Notes under the pieces: generated by a model
Databases searched by the model: none
What the model was told of the DNA's origin: nothing
Seen by the model: only the letters and a program-made list of their open reading frames with translations
Made by a program: the position numbers and the translations under genes
NCBI GenBank assembly: GCA_947591175.1
Contig: CANQDB010000035.1
Location: forward strand, 1 to 12,017
Direction: 5' to 3'
Origin: an uncultured Bacilli bacterium
GTDB taxonomy: Bacteria > Bacillota_I > Bacilli_A > RF39 > UBA660
DNA length: 12,017 bases
Shown here: piece after piece, positions 7,011 through 12,017 of the stretch
Layout: every line of letters starts with the position of its first letter
Position numbering within the stretch: the stretch's first letter is position 1

Positions 7011-7636
7011 AAAAAATTGCTGTATCTTTCTTGAGCAGTAGTCATATTGCTCGCGATTTAGAAAAATTAAATTTAACTGATGTGGACTATATCCATGTCG
7101 ACTTTATGGATGGTAAATTTGTTCCCCAAAAGACTTTGCCATTTAAAGAATTAAAAAATATCTACAAGTATACTTCGAAACGTTTAGATGTTCACTTGAT
7201 GGTTAAAGATCCTAAAAAGTTTATTAAGAAATTTGCTACGTTAAATACTGAGTTTATCACTTTTCATTTAGAAGTTGATAAAAATATTGAAGAACTTATC
7301 GATTTAGTTCATCGTTATGGTATTAAGTGTGGACTAGCTATCAATCCTGAAACTGACTTAGAAGAACTAGAACCATATCTCGATAAGATCGATTTAGTAA
7401 TGGTAATGAGTGTTCATCCTGGTAAAGGTGGTCAATCTTTCATCTTAGAAACTGCTTTAAAAGTAGTTCAGTTAAAAGAGATGATTACTAATAAAAAGTT
7501 AAAAGTAAAAATCGAAGTAGATGGTGGTATCAATTTAGAGACGAAAGAGTATGTAAAAGATGCCGATATTTTAGCCGCAGGTTCATATATTATTCATAGT
7601 CCTAACTTTCAAGAAGCAATTACCCAGTTGAGGTAA
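7007..7636 (+). CDS. rpe: Ribulose-phosphate 3-epimerase
   Basis: TIM-barrel enzyme interconverting ribulose 5-phosphate and xylulose 5-phosphate in the pentose phosphate pathway. The 209 residues are close to full length. The metal ligands and acid/base residues are visible: His30 and Asp32 in HVDFMDGKFVP (30-40), His63 in DVHLMV (61-66) and Asp172 in EVDGGIN (170-176). The phosphate-binding loop is SVHPGKGGQSF (135-145), where the family usually has PGFGGQ, so a Lys replaces Phe. The N-terminus reads VSFLSSS rather than the common PSILSAD. A strong ribosome site GGAGGAG (6995-7001) lies inside the end of rsgA, and the start overlaps the rsgA stop as ATGA. It is the last gene of the rlmN operon. 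No convincing terminator hairpin follows, so some transcripts may run into the next gene. Confidence 0.95.
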   Translation: MKKIAVSFLSSSHIARDLEKLNLTDVDYIHVDFMDGKFVPQKTLPFKELKNIYKYTSKRLDVHLMVKDPKKFIKKFATLNTEFITFHLEVDKNIEELIDLVHRYGIKCGLAINPETDLEELEPYLDKIDLVMVMSVHPGKGGQSFILETALKVVQLKEMITNKKLKVKIEVDGGINLETKEYVKDADILAAGSYIIHSPNFQEAITQLR

Positions 7637-7644
7637 TTCTTTTT

Positions 7645-7673
7645 TTGACAAATTTCTTCACAACATTTATAAT
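7645..7673 (+). promoter_or_regulatory. Strong promoter of the zinc-ribbon membrane protein gene
   Basis: A perfect TTGACA (7645-7650) and a perfect TATAAT (7668-7673) are separated by 17 bp, starting only 8 bp after the rpe stop. Transcription would begin near 7680, about 29 nt before the ATG. This is the best consensus promoter in the window, so the gene is probably well expressed. Confidence 0.88.
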
Positions 7674-7708
7674 GAAATTAAATAGAATTTAAAGAAGAGG
7701 TGTTTTAA

Positions 7709-8332
7709 ATGAGTGAAGAATTAGAACCTAAGAAAAGAGGGCCAAAACCAAAGAAAAAGTTTTGCATTAACTGTGGTAGTCCAGTAGATCCCGAAGATGA
7801 TTTTTGCAATAATTGTGGATCACCTATTGAAAAACCATTACCACCAAAAGAGCCGCCTAAACCTAAGAAAAAGTTTTGTATGGAGTGTGGTAGTGAAGTA
7901 GGACCAGAAGACGATTTTTGTGATAATTGTGGGGCTCCTATCGGTAAACCAAAACCACCAAAAGAACATCCAGTACCACCAGTTCCACCTGTACCAGCAG
8001 CAGTTCCAACGCATTATAGTCCAGCTAAAACTGAAATGGATGTAAATGATCTACCACAAGAGTATAAACCACTAGGTGCTTGGGCTTATTTTGGTTACGA
8101 ACTTTTATTTTCCATTCCTCTTGCCGGACTTATCGTAGCTATCGTCTTTGCAGCTGGGGGAACAAATAATATAAATTTACGTAACCTAGCAAGAGGATAC
8201 TTACTAATGCTTTTAGCCGCATTTATCTTAGGAGTGCTTGTGACAATGGTTTTCTTTAATAATGCTTCTCGCCATCGAACAAGTATAGATGACTTAAATG
8301 ATTTATTCGAATTTTATGAATCTTATCGTTAA
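7709..8332 (+). CDS. Membrane protein with two N-terminal zinc ribbons, function unknown
   Basis: A 207-residue protein of unknown role. Two CxxC...CxxC zinc ribbons (Cys19, 22, 33, 36 and Cys57, 60, 71, 74) are near-copies of each other. Each is preceded by a basic Lys/Pro-rich segment; the first (8-17, KKRGPKPKKK) is very basic. A Pro-rich linker (about 80-105) follows, then a short conserved-looking stretch (LPQEYKPLGAWAYFGYELLFSIPLAG) and two hydrophobic helices (about 131-150 and 163-184), with a short acidic C-terminal tail. Both ends probably face the cytoplasm. Similar zinc-ribbon plus two-helix proteins are common and uncharacterised in Bacillota (from memory). The ribosome site GAAGAGGTG (7694-7702) is strong and 6 bp from the ATG. 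With its own promoter and terminator the gene is a single-gene unit, placed where thiN often follows rpe in Bacilli. Confidence 0.88.
   Translation: MSEELEPKKRGPKPKKKFCINCGSPVDPEDDFCNNCGSPIEKPLPPKEPPKPKKKFCMECGSEVGPEDDFCDNCGAPIGKPKPPKEHPVPPVPPVPAAVPTHYSPAKTEMDVNDLPQEYKPLGAWAYFGYELLFSIPLAGLIVAIVFAAGGTNNINLRNLARGYLLMLLAAFILGVLVTMVFFNNASRHRTSIDDLNDLFEFYESYR
7748..7942 (+). repeat. Tandem duplication of the zinc-ribbon coding segment
   Basis: Codons 14-40 (7748-7828) and 52-78 (7862-7942) encode near-identical ribbons, offset by exactly 114 bp (38 codons). The DNA is still alike (for example AAGAAAAAGTTTTG in both copies). All eight Cys are kept, and differences are mostly in non-ligand residues. 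Confidence 0.85.
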
Positions 8333-8350
8333 TTATCTTTAATATAGAAA

Positions 8351-8381
8351 TTCCTCTAGACTAAAATCTAGAGGAGTTTTT
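8351..8381 (+). terminator. Terminator of the zinc-ribbon gene
   Basis: TCCTCTAGA (8352-8360) pairs perfectly with TCTAGAGGA (8367-8375) around the loop CTAAAA. One more T.G pair is possible, and TTTTT follows at 8377-8381. It lies 18 bp after the stop codon. Confidence 0.92.
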
Positions 8382-8387
8382 AAATTT

Positions 8388-8425
8388 AATAAAACGAAAG
8401 AGGAACCCTATAATAATAGAGTTCC
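8388..8425 (-). terminator. Terminator-like hairpin of the candidate small RNA
   Basis: On the minus strand GGAACTCTAT (8425-8416) pairs with ATAGGGTTCC (8411-8402) around a TATT loop, giving a 10-bp stem with one U.G pair. The following TCTTTCGTTTTATT (8401-8388) is U-rich. On the plus strand the same hairpin has a C.A mismatch (8407/8420) and no T run after it, so the minus strand is favoured. Confidence 0.6.
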
Positions 8426-8441
8426 AACGACAGCGAATAGT

Positions 8442-8529
8442 CTAATATGTTCCTCGATTGCTCTTCACAACGCTATTCATAACGTCATAAACTTGACTGA
8501 CTAATATGTTCCTCGATTACTCTTCACAA
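8442..8529. repeat. Two 29-bp direct repeats, each framed by its own inverted repeat
   Basis: Copies at 8442-8470 and 8501-8529 (period 59 bp) are identical except for G8460 versus A8519. They start CTAATATGTTCCTCG and end CTCTTCACAA on the plus strand. Flanking arms GAATAG/CTATTC (8435-8440/8473-8478) and TTGACTG/CAGTCAA (8493-8499/8532-8538) sit one base before and two bases after the core in both copies. No further copy was seen in the window. Confidence 0.92.
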
Positions 8530-8557
8530 GGCAGTCAATTAAATATTCATTGATAAC

Positions 8558-8586
8558 AATTTACACTACTAAGCCTAGAAAGTCAA
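8558..8586 (-). promoter_or_regulatory. Putative minus-strand promoter for the candidate small RNA
   Basis: On the minus strand TTGACT (8586-8581) and TAAATT (8563-8558) are 17 bp apart. The -35 matches consensus at five of six positions and the -10 at four of six, so this is moderate evidence. Confidence 0.4.
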
Positions 8587-8657
8587 CACTTTTTACTATC
8601 TAACTAGTCTTTTGATATTAATCTCGTATTCTTTCTTCCAAAAGTCACAACTTCCAA
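8587..8657. other. Remaining intergenic stretch before the gatC promoters
   Basis: No ORF or strong signal. Only weak AT-rich pairings are seen, for example CTTTTG (8610-8615) with CAAAAG (8639-8644), and CAAAAGTC (8639-8646) with the GACTTTTTG just past the end of this stretch (8671-8679). The short hairpin AAAGT/ACTTT (8579-8583/8588-8592) straddles its left edge. I assign no function. Confidence 0.4.
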
Positions 8658-8708
8658 TTCAAAAAAAGGCGACTTTTTGTTATAATAGAGAAGTAGTTAT
8701 GCTATAAT
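8658..8708 (+). promoter_or_regulatory. Two tandem promoters of gatCAB
   Basis: Both have a perfect TATAAT with a TGn extension: TGTTATAAT (8678-8686) and TGCTATAAT (8700-8708), 22 bp apart. The upstream one has TTCAAA (8658-8663) as a -35 at 17 bp. The downstream one has only a poor TTATAA (8680-8685), which overlaps the first -10. Starts near 8693 and 8715 would give leaders of about 47 and 25 nt. Confidence 0.75.
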
Positions 8709-8739
8709 ATTAAATACGTCTTGAAAGAGAGGAATAGAT

Positions 8740-9039
8740 ATGGAAGAAAAATTAACCGAAGAAGAAGTAATGCACGTTGCCCGTCTTGCTCGTATTAGTG
8801 TTTCGGATCCTAAAACTTTAGAGAAATATCAATATCAATTAAAAAAATTATTAACGGAAATAGATAAAATAAAAGATGTTAAAGATTATGATGAGGAGTT
8901 CTTAATTGCGCCTGTCGATCATTTAGCAAATGCTACACCAGATGAAGAAAAAGATATGATTTCATTTCAAGATATGAAAAAGAATGCTCCTCATACTAAG
9001 GGAAACTTTATAGAAGTGCCGGTGATGATTCATGAATAA
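8740..9039 (+). CDS. gatC: Asp/Glu-tRNA amidotransferase subunit C
   Basis: Small belt-like subunit that wraps GatA and GatB and stabilises the amidotransferase complex. The 99 residues are the usual length. LTEEEVMHVARLARISVSDPK (5-25) is the typical N-terminal helix, and the middle helix ends in KLLTEIDKIKDVK. VDHLANATPDEEKDMIS (59-75) corresponds to the family's P-x-x-H-x-x-x...R-x-D region. The ribosome site GAGAGG (8727-8732) is 7 bp before the ATG. It is the first gene of gatCAB; its last eight bases overlap gatA, so the two are probably translationally coupled. Confidence 0.95.
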   Translation: MEEKLTEEEVMHVARLARISVSDPKTLEKYQYQLKKLLTEIDKIKDVKDYDEEFLIAPVDHLANATPDEEKDMISFQDMKKNAPHTKGNFIEVPVMIHE

Positions 9040-10483
9040 CTATTTAGACTTAAGTATTAACGAACTCCATAATCTTTTAAAAGAAGGAAAAGTTACTCCT
9101 CTAGAGTTAGTTCAAGAAGCCTTCGCAAGGATCGAACAAAACGAAGACTTAAACGCTTTTATTACATTAAATAAAGAAGAGGCTCTTAAGGAAGCCAAAG
9201 AACTAGAAGGAAAAGATGTGGATAATCCTCTTTTTGGTATTCCGATTGCTGTTAAAGATAACATTTTAACGAAAGACTTAAGAACGACTTGTGCTTCGAA
9301 AATGCTTGAAAACTTTATTCCTATATACGATGCCACTGTTGTTGAAAAGTTGAAAGACAAACACTTGATAATTATCGGTAAGACCAATATGGATGAGTTT
9401 GCGATGGGGTCAACTTCAAGAACTAGTTATTTTGGGGCTCCTAAAAATCCGTGGAATAAAACGAAAATAACTGGTGGTTCTTCTGGTGGAAGTGCGGCTG
9501 TAATTGCCTCCCATATGGTACCACTAGCCCTTGGAACGGATACAGGTGGAAGTATTAGACAACCTGCATCATACTGTGGCTTAGTCGGTATGAAACCTAC
9601 TTATGGAAGAGTTTCTCGTTATGGACTTGTAGCCTTTGGATCGAGCCTCGATCAAATTGGTCCAATGACAAGAAACGTCTATGAAAATGCTCTTTTATTA
9701 AATGTTTTACAAGGTCAAGATGATCATGATTTAACTTCTTCTTATCATGAAATAGAAGACTACACAAGAGAAATAGGTAAACCTATCAAAGGTATGAAAG
9801 TAGGACTACCTAATTACTTTATGAGTGATATTGTGTCTCCTGTTATTAAGGAAAAAATTGATGGTACTGTGCGCTTACTTGAGAGTCATGGCGTAACAGT
9901 AGAGCGAATCGACATCGACTATATCGAAAATGCCGTAACTCTATATCAAATTATTGCCATGGGTGAGGCTAGTAGTAATCTTGCTCGTTTTGATGGCGTT
10001 CGCTTTGGTCACGCTTGTGAAAATCCAAAAGACCCAGAAGACCTATATGTACGAAGTAGAGAAGAAGGCTTTGGTGACGAAGTCAAAAGACGGATTATGG
10101 TAGGAAGTTACCTTTTAAGTGGGGAAAACGCTAAGATATATTACGATAAAGCCTTAAGTATTCGTGACGATATGAAGAAAAGTTTTGAAAAGGCTTTCGA
10201 AAAATATGATTTTATAATTGGACCTACTACTTGTACGACGGCTTACGATTTAGATGAAGCAACCGATGACCCAATGCGTTCTTTCTTAGATGATGTCTTA
10301 GTAATTCCTGTCAATATGGCTGGTCTTCCGGGCTTAAATATTCCAATCGGTTTTAGCGAAGAACATATGCCAATTGGCTTACACATAATAGGACGAGCTT
10401 TTGACGAAGCGAGAATGTATCAATTTGCATCTGTCATTCAAGATGAACTAAAACTAGACTTAAATCCGAAAGGAGAAAAGTAG
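9032..10483 (+). CDS. gatA: Asp/Glu-tRNA amidotransferase subunit A (glutaminase)
   Basis: Amidase-signature subunit that hydrolyses glutamine and passes ammonia to GatB for conversion of Glu-tRNA(Gln) or Asp-tRNA(Asn). The 483 residues are full length. The Ser-cisSer-Lys triad is visible: Lys75 in PIAVKDN, Ser150 in GGSSGGSAA (148-156) and the nucleophile Ser174 in TGGSIRQPAS (171-180). TNMDEFAMGSTS (118-129) and GLVGMKPTYGRVSRYGL (183-199) are further signatures. The C-terminal part includes RRIMVGSYLLSGENAKIYYDKA and ends with the typical NMAGLPGLNIPIGF and PIGLHIIGRAFDE. The start at 9032 gives the expected N-terminus (LDLSINELHNLLKEG) and has GGTGAT (9021-9026) as ribosome site inside gatC, with an 8-bp overlap. 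Confidence 0.98.
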   Translation: MNNYLDLSINELHNLLKEGKVTPLELVQEAFARIEQNEDLNAFITLNKEEALKEAKELEGKDVDNPLFGIPIAVKDNILTKDLRTTCASKMLENFIPIYDATVVEKLKDKHLIIIGKTNMDEFAMGSTSRTSYFGAPKNPWNKTKITGGSSGGSAAVIASHMVPLALGTDTGGSIRQPASYCGLVGMKPTYGRVSRYGLVAFGSSLDQIGPMTRNVYENALLLNVLQGQDDHDLTSSYHEIEDYTREIGKPIKGMKVGLPNYFMSDIVSPVIKEKIDGTVRLLESHGVTVERIDIDYIENAVTLYQIIAMGEASSNLARFDGVRFGHACENPKDPEDLYVRSREEGFGDEVKRRIMVGSYLLSGENAKIYYDKALSIRDDMKKSFEKAFEKYDFIIGPTTCTTAYDLDEATDDPMRSFLDDVLVIPVNMAGLPGLNIPIGFSEEHMPIGLHIIGRAFDEARMYQFASVIQDELKLDLNPKGEK

Positions 10484-10484
10484 T

Positions 10485-11897
10485 ATGGACTATAAAACAA
10501 CTGTCGGAATTGAAATTCACTGCGAATTAAAGACGAACACTAAGATGTTTTCGCATGGTATAAATGGCTATGGGGCTACGGCTAACAGTAATATTACCGC
10601 AATCGACTTAGGTTATCCTGGAAGTTTGCCTCTTTTAAATAGAAGTGCTATTTTGCTCGCTTTAAGAGCCGCTTTAGTTTTAAATTGTACGATTAATAAA
10701 CACATGCACTTCGATCGTAAAAACTATTTTTATCCGGATCTACCAAAAGGTTACCAAATAACCCAAGCAAGAACGCCAATAGGTATCAATGGATATGTCG
10801 AAATTGAAGTAGATGGAAATACTAAAAAGATAGGTATTCACGATATTCATATCGAAGAGGACACCGCCAAAAGTGCCCATAGTGAAACATCTTCTTTACT
10901 AGACTTCAATAGAGCAGGTGTTCCTTTAATCGAAATCGTTACGGAACCTGATATGAATAGTCCCGAAGAAGCCATGGCTTACGTTGAAAAATTAAGAGAA
11001 CTATTACTTTATGCCGATATTTCCGATTGTAAAATCGAAGAAGGTAGTATGCGGTGTGATGTAAACGTTTCTGTTAGTAAAACTGAAAAACTAGGTACTA
11101 GAGCAGAAATTAAAAATATCGGTTCTATTTCGAAAGTTGGGGAAGCCATTCAAAAAGAGACTGCTCGTCAAATCGAAATCTACGAACAAGGTGGCACTAT
11201 TCAAGAAGAAACTAGAAGGTACGATGAAAAACAAGGTAAAACCATCCTTATGCGCATCAAGGAAACCGGTAATGATTACCGTTATTTCCCAGAACCTGAT
11301 ATTCCTTTCTTTGATTTAAGTGACGAAGAGATTACTAAGGTCAAAGAAGAGATTCCAGTTCTACCTAATATCCGTAGAAGAAAGTATAAAGAACATAACA
11401 TTAGTGCTATCAATAGTGATAAACTAATTCAAAATAGAAGTTTAAGTGATTATTTCCTTGCTGCCCCAGAGGAATCAAATTGGGTCACGATGAGTAATAT
11501 TTTATTAGGAGATGTCACATCTTACTTAAACAAGAACCATCAAGAAATAATGGATACTCGTCTTTCGATGGAGCGTCTAGTCGAAGTTACAAAACGTCTT
11601 GACGAAGGAAAACTATCGAGTAAGATTTTAAAAGAAATATTAGAAGACTTACTTGAAACTGACCTAACAATCGATGAAATTCTTGCTAAAAAAGGAATTA
11701 CCCAAGTCGATGATACCGATAGTCTAAAACAAGTAATAGAAAAAGTAATGGATGCTAATCCTGAGAGTGTTACCGACTACAAAAACGGTAAAGATAGAGC
11801 CTTAAAATACTTGATGGGTCAAATAATGAAAGAGACTAAAGGGGGAGCAAATCCCGTTCTTGTTAACAAACTTTTAGTTGAAGCTTTGTCCAAGTAA
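10485..11897 (+). CDS. gatB: Asp/Glu-tRNA amidotransferase subunit B
   Basis: Kinase/amidase subunit that binds the mischarged tRNA, activates the Glu or Asp side chain with ATP and amidates it with ammonia from GatA. The 470 residues are near the usual 475. The N-terminal cradle opens with TTVGIEIHCELKTNTKMFS (5-23). DRKNYFYPDLPKGYQITQ and HIEEDTAKSAH are in place, as is LLDFNRAGVPLIEIVTEPDM. CKIEEGSMRCDVNVS (182-196) and GNDYRYFPEPDIPF complete the catalytic domain. The C-terminal tRNA-binding (YqeY-like) domain ends KGGANPVLVNKLLVEALSK. The segment HGINGYGATANSN differs from the common APNHFGAEPNTN. AAAGGAG (10469-10475) is the ribosome site, and the start is one base after the gatA stop. 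No terminator follows before the next promoter. Confidence 0.98.
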   Translation: MDYKTTVGIEIHCELKTNTKMFSHGINGYGATANSNITAIDLGYPGSLPLLNRSAILLALRAALVLNCTINKHMHFDRKNYFYPDLPKGYQITQARTPIGINGYVEIEVDGNTKKIGIHDIHIEEDTAKSAHSETSSLLDFNRAGVPLIEIVTEPDMNSPEEAMAYVEKLRELLLYADISDCKIEEGSMRCDVNVSVSKTEKLGTRAEIKNIGSISKVGEAIQKETARQIEIYEQGGTIQEETRRYDEKQGKTILMRIKETGNDYRYFPEPDIPFFDLSDEEITKVKEEIPVLPNIRRRKYKEHNISAINSDKLIQNRSLSDYFLAAPEESNWVTMSNILLGDVTSYLNKNHQEIMDTRLSMERLVEVTKRLDEGKLSSKILKEILEDLLETDLTIDEILAKKGITQVDDTDSLKQVIEKVMDANPESVTDYKNGKDRALKYLMGQIMKETKGGANPVLVNKLLVEALSK

Positions 11898-11900
11898 AAA

Positions 11901-11929
11901 TTGCATAATAGAGAAACTTATTGTATAAT
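11901..11929 (+). promoter_or_regulatory. Promoter downstream of gatB
   Basis: TTGCAT (11901-11906) and TATAAT (11924-11929) are 17 bp apart, only a few bases after the gatB stop. Transcription would start near 11936. Confidence 0.8.
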
Positions 11930-11935
11930 AGAACT

Positions 11936-12017
11936 ACAATGAAAGTGTGAAAAGTTTTATGGAAAACTGATTACACTAGAAGGAAAAGATATTAAGATGC
12001 AAATCTTGATATAGATC
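11936..12017 (+). ncRNA. Structured 5' leader or RNA gene, cut by the window edge
   Basis: Two well-formed hairpins follow the promoter. Hairpin 1 (11944-11977): AGTGTGA pairs with TTACACT (one G.U), then an AA/GA internal loop, then AGTTTT/AAAACT closing an ATGG loop. Hairpin 2 (11989-12012): ATATTAAGAT pairs with ATCTTGATAT (one U.G) and closes a GCAA tetraloop. All ATG codons here run into stops within a few codons (for example the one at 11997), so this is not yet a coding region. It could be a riboswitch or other leader, or the start of a noncoding RNA gene. I do not recognise the family. Confidence 0.45.

Larger units (their letters stand above)
8388..8551 (-). ncRNA. Candidate small RNA with two conserved-loop hairpins (unrecognised family)
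   Basis: Read on the minus strand, a promoter-like pair (8558-8586) predicts a start near 8551, and a terminator-like hairpin ends near 8388, giving about 160 nt. Inside are two hairpins with the same geometry. The first transcribed is TTGACTG (from 8538-8532) pairing with CAGTCAA (8499-8493), and the second is GAATAG (8478-8473) pairing with CTATTC (8440-8435). Each encloses a 32-nt loop whose 29-nt core differs at one base only; the core contains GAAGAG and CGAGGAAC. Loop conservation with unrelated stems that still pair is what selection on an RNA structure would produce. Strand choice rests on the terminator (G.U on this strand, C.A on the other) and one extra G.U pair next to the GAATAG stem. 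There is no convincing ORF. It is convergent with the zinc-ribbon gene and divergent from gatC. I cannot assign an Rfam family. A DNA-level repeat bound by a protein is the alternative. Confidence 0.5.

Noticed and set aside
8409..8414. TATAAT as a plus-strand promoter for the repeat region
   Set aside because: It lies inside the arms of the minus-strand terminator hairpin and has only a poor -35 (TTTAAT at 18 bp).
8442..8529. CRISPR array (29-bp repeats with a 30-bp spacer)
   Set aside because: Only two repeats. The spacer contains arms of hairpins that frame each repeat, the repeat itself has no palindrome, and there are no cas genes nearby.
8447..8555. Plus-strand mini-ORFs starting ATG TTC CTC GAT (MFLDCSSQ and MFLDYSSQ)
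   Set aside because: No ribosome site before either ATG, different lengths and tails, and the single difference between copies changes Cys to Tyr.
8661..8676. AAAAAG-GCGA-CTTTTT as a terminator before gatC
   Set aside because: The stem is almost all A-T and overlaps the gatC promoter region, so it is more likely part of the AT-rich promoter DNA.
8382..8739. T-box or known riboswitch controlling gatCAB
   Set aside because: No T-box sequence resembling AGGGTGGNACCGCG, no terminator just before gatC, and both promoters lie close to the start codon, leaving short leaders.

Overview
The window is AT-rich and bacterial. The standard bacterial code applies: TGA is a stop at the ends of the rlmN and rsgA genes, and TGG encodes Trp. 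Clear Shine-Dalgarno sites, many TATAAT boxes with 17-bp spacers, a PASTA-domain Ser/Thr kinase and the gene order fmt ... rlmN-prpC-prkC-rsgA-rpe all point to a low-GC Gram-positive (Bacillota). A Bacilli/Erysipelotrichia-like or uncultured Mollicutes-related gut lineage is plausible. Family or genus cannot be fixed from this sequence alone.

Layout. 1-676: the 3' part of a group II intron, made of the C-terminal part of its reverse transcriptase/maturase, then RNA domain V and domain VI. 677-860: a terminator and a strong promoter. 861-2545: fmt (initiator-tRNA formylation) and an unrecognised one-pass membrane protein, closed by a terminator. 2581-7636: one tightly packed operon rlmN-prpC-prkC-rsgA-rpe, with ATGA overlaps or gaps of only a few bases, combining rRNA/tRNA methylation, Ser/Thr phosphorylation signalling at the envelope, 30S ribosome assembly and the pentose phosphate pathway. 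7645-8381: a monocistronic gene for a membrane protein with two zinc ribbons, with its own promoter and terminator. 8382-8657: intergenic. 8658-11897: gatCAB, encoding the tRNA-dependent amidotransferase that makes Gln-tRNA(Gln) and/or Asn-tRNA(Asn). 11898-12017: a new promoter followed by a hairpin-rich transcript start that runs off the window.

The most unusual item is in the 407-bp gap between the zinc-ribbon gene and gatC. Two hairpins sit in tandem 59 bp apart. Their 32-nt loops share a 29-nt core with a single mismatch, while their stems have unrelated sequences (GAATAG/CTATTC versus TTGACTG/CAGTCAA) placed at exactly the same distance from the core. On the minus strand they are preceded by a promoter-like pair (TTGACT, 17 bp, TAAATT) and followed by a hairpin that is a continuous 10-bp stem only on that strand (G.U instead of C.A), with a U-rich tail. 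I read this as a candidate small RNA of about 160 nt. It would be convergent with the zinc-ribbon gene and divergent from gatCAB, and I do not recognise its family.

How the genes fit together: fmt, rlmN, rsgA and gatCAB all serve translation (initiation, rRNA/tRNA modification, 30S maturation, tRNA charging). PrpC and PrkC form an antagonistic phosphatase/kinase pair. In Bacillus subtilis the equivalent cluster has rsmB between fmt and rlmN; here that slot holds the unrecognised membrane protein.
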